Shown here piece after piece: positions 1 to 9,257 of a stretch of 64,000 nt of DNA. A program made the translations under genes and the position numbers. This DNA is from Kistimonas asteriae. GTDB taxonomy: Bacteria > Pseudomonadota > Gammaproteobacteria > Pseudomonadales > Endozoicomonadaceae. The notes under the pieces were generated by a model. That model ran no database searches. It was not told where the DNA came from and was given only the letters and a program-made list of their open reading frames with translations. The DNA lies in the NCBI RefSeq assembly GCF_018263925.1, contig NZ_JAEVHF010000002.1, positions 248,001 through 312,000 of the forward strand, read 5' to 3'. How positions within the stretch are numbered: the first letter of the stretch is position 1; every line of letters begins with the position of its first letter.

Positions 1-1
1 G

Positions 2-1732
2 AAGAAACGTATTTTGTTTCTTGCAGACCGCAACATATTGGTCGATCAGACCAAGAACAATGACTTCAAACCTTTTGGTCAGGCCATGACCAAAATCAGC
101 AAGAGGCAGATCAATAAGTCGTACGAAATTTACCTTTCGCTATATCATGCAGTCACTGGCAGTGAAGAAGAAAAGAACATTTACAAGCAGTTTTCGCCGG
201 ATTTTTTTGACCTGATCATCATTGATGAGTGCCACAGAGGTAGTGCAAAAGCGGACTCCGCATGGCGAGAAATATTGAATTATTTTTCTGGCGCGACCCA
301 TATCGGTTTAACTGCAACGCCGAAGGAAACCAAGGAAGTTTCCAATATCGATTACTTCGGCAAACCGATTTACACCTACTCACTCAAGCAGGGTATTGAG
401 GATGGCTTCCTGGCGCCATACAAGGTTGTTCGTGTCGATTTTGATATTGACCTGAAGGGCTGGCGTCCACGAAAAGGGCAGAAGGATAAATATGGCAATC
501 TGATCGAAGACCGTATTTACAACCAGAAGGATGTCGACAAAAGCATTGTGTTTGATGAGCGCACTGATCTGGTAGCAATGAAGGTCACGGAGTTTTTGCA
601 GAAAACCGATGAATTTCAGAAGGCGATTGTCTTCTGTGATGACATTGATCATGCCGAGCGTATGCGACAATCGTTGGTTAATCTGAATCCACAGCGTGTT
701 CAGGAAAACTCGAAATACGTTATGCGTATCACGGGAGACAATAATGAAGGCAAGGCTGAATTGGATAATTTCATTGATCCTGAGTCTCGCTACCCCGTTA
801 TTGCTACGACCAGCAAGCTGATGACGACAGGTGTTGATGCCAAAACCTGCAAACTGGTTGTGTTAGATCAGCGCATCCAGTCGATGACGGAATTTAAACA
901 AATAATCGGTCGTGGAACCCGGATTGATGAGGATTACGATAAGTACTGGTTCACCATCATGGACTTCAAAAAGGCGACAGAACTATTTGCCGACAGCAAC
1001 TTTGATGGTGATCCCGTCCAGGTTTATGACCCGAGTCCAAATGATCCTGTAGACCCCCCTGATGATGGCCTTCCTGATGTTAATGATGACGACACAGATG
1101 GAGGAATATCAGGTGGTCCATTCGAACCTGGTGATGATACAGCTGGCGGTGATGGCGAACCGAAGCAGAAGTATTACATCAAGGGGGAGCCAGTTAATAT
1201 TGTCGGTGAGCGTGTTCAGTATTTGGATTCGGATGGCAAATTGATTACTGAGTCCATGCACGATTATACCCGCAGCTGTGTCAGTAAACAGTATGCCAGC
1301 ATGGATGACTTTTTGCGCAGCTGGACCAGTGCGGAAAAGAAAAATGTCATCATACAGGAGCTGGCTGAGCAGGGTGTTTTATGGGACGAGCTGCAGGCAG
1401 ACGTCAGTAAAAAATATGGTGCCGAACTCGACCCGTTTGACCTGATCTGTCATATCGTTTTTGACAAGCCGCCGTTGACTCGACGTGAACGGGCTGAAAA
1501 TGTCAAAAAGAAAAATTACTTCACCAAGTATGAAGGTGAGGCACGTAAGGTTTTAGAGGCTTTGCTGGAGAAGTATGCTGATACTGGTATTGAGCATATT
1601 GAGGATATGCAAATACTCAAGCTGGAACCTTTTACAAAGCTGGGAACACCGCTCCAGTTGGTTCACTGCTTTGGTGGTAAAAAACAGTATCAGGAAGCCA
1701 TACAGGAACTTGAGGAGGCATTGTACGGCTGA
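2..1732 (+). CDS. hsdR: Type I restriction enzyme R subunit (HsdR), 5'-truncated by the window edge
   Basis: Motor and nuclease subunit of a type I restriction-modification complex: it translocates DNA with ATP and cleaves unmodified DNA. The reading frame is open at base 2 and already inside the helicase, so the start and the N-terminal nuclease domain lie upstream. Visible superfamily 2 helicase motifs are ADRNILVDQ at the very beginning, the DECH Walker B box near 224-235, TATP near 313 and GRGTRID near 910-930. An Asp/Gly/Pro-rich linker (about 1030-1160) leads to a C-terminal EcoEI-R-type domain. The stop codon overlaps the next ATG by one base (TGATG), so it is the first visible gene of the operon hsdR-HNH-hsdM-hsdS. 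Family assignment is secure; whether the missing part is intact cannot be seen. Confidence 0.95.
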   Translation, partial: KKRILFLADRNILVDQTKNNDFKPFGQAMTKISKRQINKSYEIYLSLYHAVTGSEEEKNIYKQFSPDFFDLIIIDECHRGSAKADSAWREILNYFSGATHIGLTATPKETKEVSNIDYFGKPIYTYSLKQGIEDGFLAPYKVVRVDFDIDLKGWRPRKGQKDKYGNLIEDRIYNQKDVDKSIVFDERTDLVAMKVTEFLQKTDEFQKAIVFCDDIDHAERMRQSLVNLNPQRVQENSKYVMRITGDNNEGKAELDNFIDPESRYPVIATTSKLMTTGVDAKTCKLVVLDQRIQSMTEFKQIIGRGTRIDEDYDKYWFTIMDFKKATELFADSNFDGDPVQVYDPSPNDPVDPPDDGLPDVNDDDTDGGISGGPFEPGDDTAGGDGEPKQKYYIKGEPVNIVGERVQYLDSDGKLITESMHDYTRSCVSKQYASMDDFLRSWTSAEKKNVIIQELAEQGVLWDELQADVSKKYGAELDPFDLICHIVFDKPPLTRRERAENVKKKNYFTKYEGEARKVLEALLEKYADTGIEHIEDMQILKLEPFTKLGTPLQLVHCFGGKKQYQEAIQELEEALYG

Positions 1733-2538
1733 TGTTGAACTCTGCAGAAATTGAAAGGGAATTAGTAAAAATCGGTTTTCGTTTGACCCGACCCAATAAG
1801 CGAATACACGAATATAGTCGTAAGAGTTTGGTCGTGTACGTAAAAACGCCAAGTAATAAAAGCCAGAAAGATTTTGTTGAGGGAAGGTATAACCCTTTAT
1901 TGATACATCCGGATAATAGGACTGTCAGAACCCATTTTGACGGCCTTTCGGGTGTGACTATTAATTGGTTTGGTCGTTACAAAAACTCAAATATGGGGGC
2001 ATTCCCAATAGATCAAACAGCTGTAAGCGATCATATGTATTATGGCTACGAAGTTGGTGTGGAGAGTACATTAGCTTTAAATAAATTCGTTTCAGTATTG
2101 GTTGGTGATACTGTTGATGCAAACGAAAATGACACTGGCCCAGGTTATGATGCTGAAACGGTTCGTCAGGCATTGGTCGATGCTAGAGTTGGGCAGGGCT
2201 TGTTTCGTCAGCACCTGCTTGGCTATTGGAAAAAATGTGCAGTAACCGGTATAACAGCGCCGGAGCTGCTTAAAGCATCGCATATCAAACCCTGGCGAGA
2301 CTCCAGAAACACAGAACGTCTCGACCTGTATAATGGGTTGCTACTGTCAGCTAATCTTGACGCCGCATTTGACAGTGGTCTTATCAGCTTTCTGGATAAT
2401 GGCGATATTCTGATCAGTCCGGAACTATCCAGTGATGCAAATGCAGCCGGCATCCATTCAGCCATGCAACTGAGCATGATTGAGCCGAGCCACTTGCCTT
2501 ACCTGCAGCACCACCGCGAGCATATTTTTAGGAAGTAA
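1732..2538 (+). CDS. HNH endonuclease embedded in the type I RM operon
   Basis: 268-residue protein with an HNH nuclease domain in its C-terminal half. Visible residues are C169 (CAVTG), H184 in ASHIKPW, N201 and N208, and D214 in the AAFD that closes the bba-metal core. The arrangement resembles HNH_2-type domains found with restriction systems. The N-terminal ~150 residues are not recognised and may bind DNA or sense a modification. Its ATG overlaps the hsdR stop and hsdM follows after 8 bases, so it is translationally coupled inside the RM operon. An HNH gene in this position is not part of a canonical type I system, which suggests an accessory nuclease. The nuclease call is firm; the role is inference. 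Confidence 0.88.
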   Translation: MLNSAEIERELVKIGFRLTRPNKRIHEYSRKSLVVYVKTPSNKSQKDFVEGRYNPLLIHPDNRTVRTHFDGLSGVTINWFGRYKNSNMGAFPIDQTAVSDHMYYGYEVGVESTLALNKFVSVLVGDTVDANENDTGPGYDAETVRQALVDARVGQGLFRQHLLGYWKKCAVTGITAPELLKASHIKPWRDSRNTERLDLYNGLLLSANLDAAFDSGLISFLDNGDILISPELSSDANAAGIHSAMQLSMIEPSHLPYLQHHREHIFRK

Positions 2539-2546
2539 GTGTTTTC

Positions 2547-4028
2547 ATGTCCATCTCATCCAGTATCAAATCCATTCAAGACATTATGCGTAAGGATGTC
2601 GGTGTAGACGGCGACGCCCAGCGTATTGGACAGCTTGTCTGGATGCTGTTTCTCAAAATTTTTGATGATCGTGAACAGGAATGGGAACTGCTGGAAGACG
2701 ATTATGAGTCACCAATTCCTGAAGCATTGCGCTGGCGAAACTGGGCTGCTGATCCGGAGGGTATCACTGGTGATGAGTTGAAAAAGTTCATCGACAATGA
2801 GCTTTTCCCCGAGTTGCAGGAGCTGCTGGGACGCGAAGGTGACCAGCGTGCCGTTGTAATCCGTAATGTGTTCAAGGATGCCTACAACTACATGAAGTCC
2901 GGCCAGTTGCTGCGTCAGGTGCTGAACAAGATTCAGGACGCAGTGGATTTCAACAAGGCGCGGGAACGTCATGCTTTCGGGGATATGTACGAGCAGATTT
3001 TGCGTGATCTGCAAAATGCGGGTAACGCTGGTGAGTTTTACACACCACGGCCGGTCACCGAATTTATGGTTAATCGCGTTGATCCGAAACTGACGGACAG
3101 AGTGATGGATCCGGCCTGCGGTACGGGCGGCTTTTTAACGTGTGCTATTGAGCATAAGCGTAAAAACTACGTTCGTAATCCTGAGGAAGAGCAGGCACTG
3201 CAGGGCAGTATTTTCGGTGTAGAGAAAAAACCTCTGCCTCATCTGCTGGCGACGACGAATATGATCCTGCATGGCATTGATGTGCCATCAAACATCCGGC
3301 ATGACAATACGCTGTCTCGACCTTTGCGTGACTGGGGACCTAAAGAGCGTGTGGATGTGATTGTTGCCAATCCACCATTTGGAGGCATGGAAGAAGACGG
3401 CATTGAAACAAACTTCCCGACAGCGTTTCGTACTCGTGAAACCGCTGATCTGTTTATGACCCTGTTCATCCATCTGCTCAAACCGGGTGGTCGCGCAGCA
3501 GTCGTTTTGCCTGATGGTTTCTTATTTGGCGAAGGTATGAAAACCCGCCTTAAAGAAAAGTTACTGACCGAATGTAATTTGCACACCATCGTGCGTTTGC
3601 CTAATGGTGTGTTTAGCCCATACACCACCATTAAGACTAACCTGTTGTTTTTCACCAAGGGGCAGTCGACCGAGCAGGTTTGGTACTACGAGCATCCTTA
3701 TCCGAAGGGTGTAAAAAATTACAGTAAAACTCGACCAATGAAATATGAGGAATTCACACCGGAGATTGCGTGGTGGGGGTGTGAAGCAGATGGTTTCGTC
3801 AGTCGTGAGCAAAACGCGCAGGCATGGACTGTTTCCATTGAAGAAATTAAGGCCCGGAACTACAACCTGGACATTAAGAATCCGCATGTAGGTGAACAAG
3901 TTAGTCATGACCCTGATGAGCTGTTGCAAGCTTATGCACGTCAACAGCAGGACATGGCTGCTATTCGTGATCAGCTCAAGGATATTCTCAATGCTGCTTT
4001 GAGCAATAATGGTTGCAAGGTTTCCTGA
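2547..4028 (+). CDS. hsdM: Type I restriction-modification DNA methyltransferase subunit (HsdM)
   Basis: N6-adenine methyltransferase subunit; it modifies host DNA together with HsdS and is required for the restriction complex. The 493-residue protein has the N-terminal HsdM helical domain (about 5-140), the AdoMet-binding motif DPACGTGGF at 188-196 and the catalytic motif IV NPPF at 275-278. Length is normal for the family. It follows the HNH gene by 8 bases, and its stop lies just before the likely hsdS start. All key motifs are intact, so the modification half of the system should be functional. Confidence 0.96.
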   Translation: MSISSSIKSIQDIMRKDVGVDGDAQRIGQLVWMLFLKIFDDREQEWELLEDDYESPIPEALRWRNWAADPEGITGDELKKFIDNELFPELQELLGREGDQRAVVIRNVFKDAYNYMKSGQLLRQVLNKIQDAVDFNKARERHAFGDMYEQILRDLQNAGNAGEFYTPRPVTEFMVNRVDPKLTDRVMDPACGTGGFLTCAIEHKRKNYVRNPEEEQALQGSIFGVEKKPLPHLLATTNMILHGIDVPSNIRHDNTLSRPLRDWGPKERVDVIVANPPFGGMEEDGIETNFPTAFRTRETADLFMTLFIHLLKPGGRAAVVLPDGFLFGEGMKTRLKEKLLTECNLHTIVRLPNGVFSPYTTIKTNLLFFTKGQSTEQVWYYEHPYPKGVKNYSKTRPMKYEEFTPEIAWWGCEADGFVSREQNAQAWTVSIEEIKARNYNLDIKNPHVGEQVSHDPDELLQAYARQQQDMAAIRDQLKDILNAALSNNGCKVS

Positions 4029-4030
4029 TT

Positions 4031-5788
4031 GTGAACTCTTTAATTACTGACAACCTGGATTTGTGGGCTAGCGCATATACCCAAAAATCAAGTGTTGGCC
4101 GAGGGAGTAACAACAAGCTGAATCTTCATGGCATAAAACAACTGCGTGCGCTGATTTTGGACTTGGCTGTGCGCGGAAAGTTAGTGCCACAGGACTCAAA
4201 TGATGAACCGGCTTCAGTGCTACTGGAAAAAGTAGCAATTGAAAAAGTGCGCTTGATTGATGAAGGCAAGATCAAAAAGCAGAAGGCATTGCCAGCAATT
4301 ACAGATGATGAACAACCCTTTATCTTACCTGCAGGATGGGTGCTTGTCCGTTTTGAGGATATTGTGGATATTCAGAGCGGTATTACCAAGGGCCGTAAGC
4401 TGGTTGGTCGTGAGTTGGAGTCTATACCTTATCTTCGTGTTGCAAATGTACAGCGTGGTTCTCTTGATCTTACTGAGATAAAAGAGGTCGAAATACCTGT
4501 AGAGGAAAAAGAAAAATACAAAGTTAAGCCTCGTGATCTTTTGATCACTGAAGGAGGTGACTGGGATAAGGTTGGTCGGACTGCGATATGGTCTGGTGAG
4601 TTGCCATATATCGCACACCAGAATCATGTTTTTAAAGCTCGGCTGTTTCTTGATGAACAGAGTGAACAATGGCTAGAAATGTATCTAAATGGACCTATTG
4701 CGCGTGAATATTTTGCAGGTTCAAGCAAGCAAACCACCAATCTTGCATCAATCAATAAAACACAGTTGCGTAGTTGTGTAATTGCCATACCGCCTGTAGA
4801 AGAAAAAAATCGGATAGTAGCCAAAGTTCAAGAGCTAATGATGCTTTGTGATCAGCTTGAGCAGCAGCAGGCCGACAGTATCACAGCACATGAGACACTG
4901 GTGGATACTCTTCTTGCGTCATTAGCTAATAGCAAAACGGTAACTGAGACGACTGACAATTGGAGCAGGATTGCTGACCATTTCGATACTCTGTTTACTA
5001 CTGAACACAGTATCAACAAGCTGAAGCAAACAATTATCCAGTTGGCTGTGACTGGTAAGCTAGTGCCGCAAAGTTCGACGGATGAGTCTGCAGATGTGTT
5101 GCTGAAGAGTATATTTGCTGAGCAGAGCAGACTTTTTCATGATGAAAAGCTAAAAACCAAAGCTGCTCTAAGCATTTCGGATGAAGAAAAATACCTGAGT
5201 GTTCCCGATTCTTGGGCGTTTATTCGTCTTGGAAATATTGCAAAATTTATTGATTATCGTGGAAAGACGCCAACAAAACAGGCTGATGGGATTCGTTTAA
5301 TCACTGCTAAGAATGTACGTTTTGGTTACATATCACTTCAACCTGCTGAGTTTATTTCAGAGACTGAATATGATTCATGGATGACTCGAGGTTTTCCAAG
5401 AGTCGGTGATCTGTTGTTCACCCCTGAAGCACCTCTTGGAAACGTTGCGATAATAGATATTGACGAGAAATTTGCGTTGGCTCAAAGAGCTATTTGCTTC
5501 CAGCTGCACGAAAAGCAGTGTGCAGAATTTTTGAAACTAATGATCATGTCTCCTGTTTTTCAGCAACAGCTCCAGCATAACGCCACAGGGATTACAGCAA
5601 AGGGAATTAAGGCGGCCAGATTAAAGGAGATACCTGTACCCCAACCCCCCATGGAAGAACAGCACCGGATAGTATCAAAAGTAAAAGACCTGATGTTGCT
5701 ATGTGATCAGCTAGTGCTTTCAATACGGCAGTCGCAGCAGACAAACATGCATTTGGCTGATGCCATTGTTGAGCAGGCTCTGGCATAA
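4031..5788 (+). CDS. hsdS: Type I restriction enzyme specificity subunit (HsdS)
   Basis: DNA sequence-recognition subunit. About 585 residues with two target-recognition domains (roughly 95-265 and 385-560), each flanked by coiled-coil spacers. The internal duplication is obvious: LAVRGKLVPQ near residue 45 and LAVTGKLVPQ near residue 340, each followed by a related D-E-(P/S)-A-(S/D)-V-LL segment. The GTG at 4031, two bases after the hsdM stop and ten bases after AAGG, is preferred. A TTG at 4013 in the same frame would overlap hsdM. The two half-domains differ strongly, as expected for a bipartite recognition site. Confidence 0.93.
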   Translation: MNSLITDNLDLWASAYTQKSSVGRGSNNKLNLHGIKQLRALILDLAVRGKLVPQDSNDEPASVLLEKVAIEKVRLIDEGKIKKQKALPAITDDEQPFILPAGWVLVRFEDIVDIQSGITKGRKLVGRELESIPYLRVANVQRGSLDLTEIKEVEIPVEEKEKYKVKPRDLLITEGGDWDKVGRTAIWSGELPYIAHQNHVFKARLFLDEQSEQWLEMYLNGPIAREYFAGSSKQTTNLASINKTQLRSCVIAIPPVEEKNRIVAKVQELMMLCDQLEQQQADSITAHETLVDTLLASLANSKTVTETTDNWSRIADHFDTLFTTEHSINKLKQTIIQLAVTGKLVPQSSTDESADVLLKSIFAEQSRLFHDEKLKTKAALSISDEEKYLSVPDSWAFIRLGNIAKFIDYRGKTPTKQADGIRLITAKNVRFGYISLQPAEFISETEYDSWMTRGFPRVGDLLFTPEAPLGNVAIIDIDEKFALAQRAICFQLHEKQCAEFLKLMIMSPVFQQQLQHNATGITAKGIKAARLKEIPVPQPPMEEQHRIVSKVKDLMLLCDQLVLSIRQSQQTNMHLADAIVEQALA

Positions 5789-5851
5789 CGGCATGCGAAT
5801 TATTGTTGTCACAGCCATGCAGCACCAAGGTCGTTGTCAGGAGTAACAAAC

Positions 5852-6850
5852 ATGAAAAAGGGATGGATGATTCGCGCCGGCGAAGGTGGACGTTTTGCTG
5901 AATCGTTCAAGGATCAAAACTGTGTTGCCATAGGCTGGAATGGGTTGGGTGACCTTAACCGTTACCCATCAAGCGACGCCATACGCAACTCATACATTGA
6001 TCAGTGGGGCAATGCTAAACCTAGCCGCACAGCCAATGTCGTGGCGATTGCGCGTAAATTTCGAGACGATATTCAATCAGGGCACATGGTGATCACCTAT
6101 AGCCCTGAATTGCGTGTTTATCATATTGGTGAAGACCAGGGCGAATATCAGTATCGCAACGATGATAATCTTGTAGGCGAATATGCTCATGTTCGCATGG
6201 TGAAGTGGTTGGGGGATGTGTCTCGGGATGCGTTAAGTCAGGCGACCCGTAATAGTCTGGGCTCAACACTGACCATGTTTTCGCTGTCTGATTCTGTGAT
6301 CAGTGAATTGTTGGCAGTGCTGAATGGTGAGCAGTCAATGCAGCAAGAAGACGCAGACTCTGAAGAAACACTGGTTCAGTTAAAAGACCAGACCATCGAT
6401 CAGAGCCATGAGCTGATCAAGGATAAAATTCAGTCGTTACTGCCTGATGAAATGGAGCATCTTGCGGCGGCATTGCTGCGTGGTATGGGTTACAGAACCC
6501 GTGTTTCGCCAAAAGGACCTGATCGTGGTGTTGATGTATTTGCTTCACCGGATGGTCTGGGGCTGACACAGCCAAGGATCAAGGTTGAAGTAAAGCATCG
6601 GCAGGGTAACATGGGCTCACAGGCTATACGCAGCTTCCTGGGAGCGTTACGGGATGGCGACAGTGGTCTGTTTGTCAGCACCGGCGGATTCAGCAGAGAA
6701 GCACGGTATGAGGCTGAGAGGGCCACAGTGCCTGTGACGTTGATTGATATTGATGACTTGGCCAGTCTGATTGTGACTCACTACGAACAGTTTGATGTTG
6801 AGGGTAAGACGCTGCTGCCGTTGGTAAAAATCTATTGGCCTGCGGATTAG
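5852..6850 (+). CDS. Mrr-type restriction endonuclease (putative type IV or accessory restriction protein)
   Basis: 333-residue protein with a C-terminal Mrr_cat PD-(D/E)XK nuclease fold. The catalytic triad is visible as D228 (GVDVF), E246 and K248 (VEVKHR), with a conserved SQAIR helix following at about 256-260. The N-terminal ~150 residues (starting with WMIRAGEGG and IGWNGLGDL) resemble the modified-base or PUA/EVE-like reader domain fused to such nucleases; that part is inference. The ATG at 5852 is chosen because a CAGGAG Shine-Dalgarno sits eight bases upstream; a TTG at 5834 is in frame. It lies 63 bases after hsdS in the same direction, so it may be co-transcribed with the RM genes. 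Confidence 0.88.
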   Translation: MKKGWMIRAGEGGRFAESFKDQNCVAIGWNGLGDLNRYPSSDAIRNSYIDQWGNAKPSRTANVVAIARKFRDDIQSGHMVITYSPELRVYHIGEDQGEYQYRNDDNLVGEYAHVRMVKWLGDVSRDALSQATRNSLGSTLTMFSLSDSVISELLAVLNGEQSMQQEDADSEETLVQLKDQTIDQSHELIKDKIQSLLPDEMEHLAAALLRGMGYRTRVSPKGPDRGVDVFASPDGLGLTQPRIKVEVKHRQGNMGSQAIRSFLGALRDGDSGLFVSTGGFSREARYEAERATVPVTLIDIDDLASLIVTHYEQFDVEGKTLLPLVKIYWPAD

Positions 6851-7006
6851 TACAATCACTGCCATAGCTAATGGAATAGTTATTGATCGGCTGTTCCGTT
6901 AGCCGTGATACAGATGATGCATAAATGATTTTTATAAGCCAATATTAACGACCCCGCAGGTACGCGGTTGAATAGTAATCACCCAAGATGACAAAGAAAG
7001 GTTGCG

Positions 7007-7984
7007 ATGGCTTATAACCGTCCATGGAAGTCGTATGAAGAACAGCTCGATATATTGAAGGCTAGGGGGCTGCAAGTCTCAAATGATGAGGCGGCCATCG
7101 CATATCTTCAACGGATTGGCTATTACCGGCTCAGTGCTTACTGGTACCCGTTTCGGATTTTTTATCATGAACAAGATCCGCTGACGGGAAGGTTATCTAC
7201 CAAAAGGACTGATAATTTTGTCGAAAATACTCATTTCGTCGATGCGGTCGAACTGTATATTTTCGATAAAAAATTACGGCTATTGATGCTGGACGCACTT
7301 GAGAGGGTTGAGATTGCCTTACGCGTCAATATTGCGTATGTCTTGGGTGAAAAAGATGTTTTTGCTTACAAGCATATTGGGCTATTTCATCCATCGTTTG
7401 CAGGAAAAACAAACAAAAGAACCGGTAAAACCCGTCATCAGGAATGGCTGGATAAATATGAGGGTCTGCTGAGGCGCTCTAAGGAGGACTTTGTAAAGCA
7501 TTATCGCCAGAAGCATGGCGATGATTTGCCGATGTGGGTAGCAATTGAACTGCTGGATTTTGGTGCAATGTCCCAGTTGTACTCAATGATGAGGGTTCCC
7601 GATCAGGAACAGATAGCTCGTCGATATGACGTTGCTGATTTTAAAGTTTTTTCTAGCTGGTTACGTGCCCTCAACTACTTGAGGAATCTATGCGCACACC
7701 ATAGTCGTTTGTGGAACCGAAATGTCATAGACCAGCCCCGGTTGCCTGCTGCCGGTGTTGTGGATTGGTGTGACGCTTTCATCGGACAACATGAGCTGAT
7801 TGCCAAACCGTTTTTGTTATTCAATATTGTGGGGCATTTGCTCTACCGTATATGCCCGGCTACCGGTTGGCATGATCGGCTAAAGAGCCACATTAAATCA
7901 TTTCCCCGTATCCAGTCAGATAGGCAGGTTTCAATGCAGGATATTGGATTACCGGAAGAGTGGGAAAGGTTATTAGAACGGTAG
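7007..7984 (+). CDS. Abi_2-family abortive infection protein (HEPN ribonuclease candidate)
   Basis: 325-residue protein of the Abi_2 (AbiD/AbiF-like) family. The family N-terminus is clear (PWKSYEEQLDILKARGL, then a RIGYYRLSAYWYPF block at 36-49). The motif RNLCAHHSRLWNR at 226-238 contains the R-N-x3-H signature of HEPN ribonucleases (R226, H231/H232). Abi_2 members are linked to phage-triggered growth arrest, likely through RNA cleavage. The gene starts 156 bases after the Mrr-type gene, with AAAGG upstream of the ATG. The defence context (type I RM, HNH, Mrr) supports the call. No antitoxin-like partner is seen next to it. Confidence 0.9.
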   Translation: MAYNRPWKSYEEQLDILKARGLQVSNDEAAIAYLQRIGYYRLSAYWYPFRIFYHEQDPLTGRLSTKRTDNFVENTHFVDAVELYIFDKKLRLLMLDALERVEIALRVNIAYVLGEKDVFAYKHIGLFHPSFAGKTNKRTGKTRHQEWLDKYEGLLRRSKEDFVKHYRQKHGDDLPMWVAIELLDFGAMSQLYSMMRVPDQEQIARRYDVADFKVFSSWLRALNYLRNLCAHHSRLWNRNVIDQPRLPAAGVVDWCDAFIGQHELIAKPFLLFNIVGHLLYRICPATGWHDRLKSHIKSFPRIQSDRQVSMQDIGLPEEWERLLER

Positions 7985-8342
7985 GAAATAAGAACCCCCA
8001 CGTAAATTGCGAAGCAACTAAGAGGCGGGGGCCGTGTTACTGGTAAGTGTTATACATGGCCTGCTGATAGTCAAGGTGTGAAAAGTAACATTTATGTTAG
8101 CGTTTAGGCGTAGCTAAAGAGCTGTATGGGGTAGTGTTTTTGGATGGCACAGTAAGGTGTTTTTTATTCCAAAATCGTCTTTCACCAACTGCTAAGCGTG
8201 GCAAATCTACATGTTGTAATGTCAGGCGAGTATTGCTCTGATCAACAGTCTTAATCTGCGAATGCCCGTTTTTTTAGTGGTTCACTGTGCGTGTATCAGG
8301 AAGTATAGATACCCGGGTGGGTCCCAGCGATGCTCTGTCCAG
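7985..8342. other. Intergenic stretch between the Abi gene and the terminase remnant
   Basis: About 360 bases with no convincing gene on either strand. A weak C5/G5 inverted repeat (about 7996-8032) could serve as a terminator for the Abi gene but lacks a T-tract. No integrase fragment is recognised. Confidence 0.5.
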
Positions 8343-8816
8343 CTACCCCCTGGGGGTGGGGGGGTAAAAATCACTGTCATCAAATTGTGCTGATACAGGT
8401 AGGATGGTGCTGTCTAGGCCTTCAGGGCTTGAACTGAATTCCTGTATAAAGACAACTGGAGCTGCGTCAGAGCCTGTCTGTCTGTACTCGCCATCCATCT
8501 TGTTCAGTTCGGCAATGGCGGCAGTTGCGGCTCGTGGATTTCGCATGACTATCAGGCCATCAGTACCTGAGATTTGTTCACTGCAGAATGATGCGATTTC
8601 CCAGAGTTTTTGTCGTTTTGCCAGTGCGGTGATATTTAGCTCACTACTGAGCTGCGCTTGTTTCAGGTGAATAGCTTTTTGAATGTCTGCATTTGTTAAC
8701 AGACGGCTTCCCTGGCTTCTTGCTGAATGTTCGCTGTATCCAGCGGCAATCGCTGCACGTGTTGCATTCTGGTCGATCAGATACTCATCGATGAACCGTT
8801 GATGCTTACTGTTCAT
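8343..8816 (-). CDS. Phage terminase small subunit (orphan, prophage remnant)
   Basis: About 157 residues with the Terminase_2-type DNA-binding N-terminus: QRFIDEYLIDQNATRAAIAAG followed by SQGSRLLTNADIQKAI, the helix-turn-helix that recognises packaging sites. ATG 8816 is chosen over an upstream in-frame start because AGGGATGG precedes it. The C-terminus is short and ends in PPTPRG, so the tail may be altered. No large terminase, portal or capsid gene is nearby, which marks it as a leftover of a phage or phage-inducible element. It sits 213 bases from the 3' end of tRNA-Arg, on the side where integration normally occurs. Confidence 0.8.
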   Translation of the reverse strand: MNSKHQRFIDEYLIDQNATRAAIAAGYSEHSARSQGSRLLTNADIQKAIHLKQAQLSSELNITALAKRQKLWEIASFCSEQISGTDGLIVMRNPRAATAAIAELNKMDGEYRQTGSDAAPVVFIQEFSSSPEGLDSTILPVSAQFDDSDFYPPTPRG

Positions 8817-8952
8817 TGCACATCCATCCCTGATGAAAAACGGTACGGTCATTTTACCAAGACAGATTGGTGCAGTAATGAAAAGTGCTGTTATTGCTGA
8901 GTGATACAGATATTCCTGTACGCACGTCTATACTTGCGGTCGCGATACATTC

Positions 8953-8972
8953 TAGTGGAAATGTAGTGGAAA
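8953..8972. repeat. Two direct 9-bp repeats (TAGTGGAAA) near the tRNA
   Basis: TAGTGGAAA occurs at 8953-8961 and again at 8964-8972, an 11-bp period, 57 bases from the tRNA-Arg 3' end. Short same-face direct repeats near a tRNA attachment site can be integrase arm-binding sites. That interpretation is inference, as no integrase gene is in the window. Confidence 0.35.
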
Positions 8973-9028
8973 ATTGATTTATGGAGCTTTTGAGATGAGG
9001 AAAAACGAGGCTAAGTCATTGATTTTAC

Positions 9029-9105
<77 letters not shown>

Positions 9106-9257
9106 ATAACGCCACTGCAGACACGGTTTGACCCGCTGCCAGCGGCGCCAATAATACTCAGGACGTATAGCCAAGTCCATGCTTTTTTGCCGATTTCTCC
9201 CTAATCTGTACTCTGGTACCGGCGCCGGTGTCAGCGTGACAGGTTCGATGGACTGAA

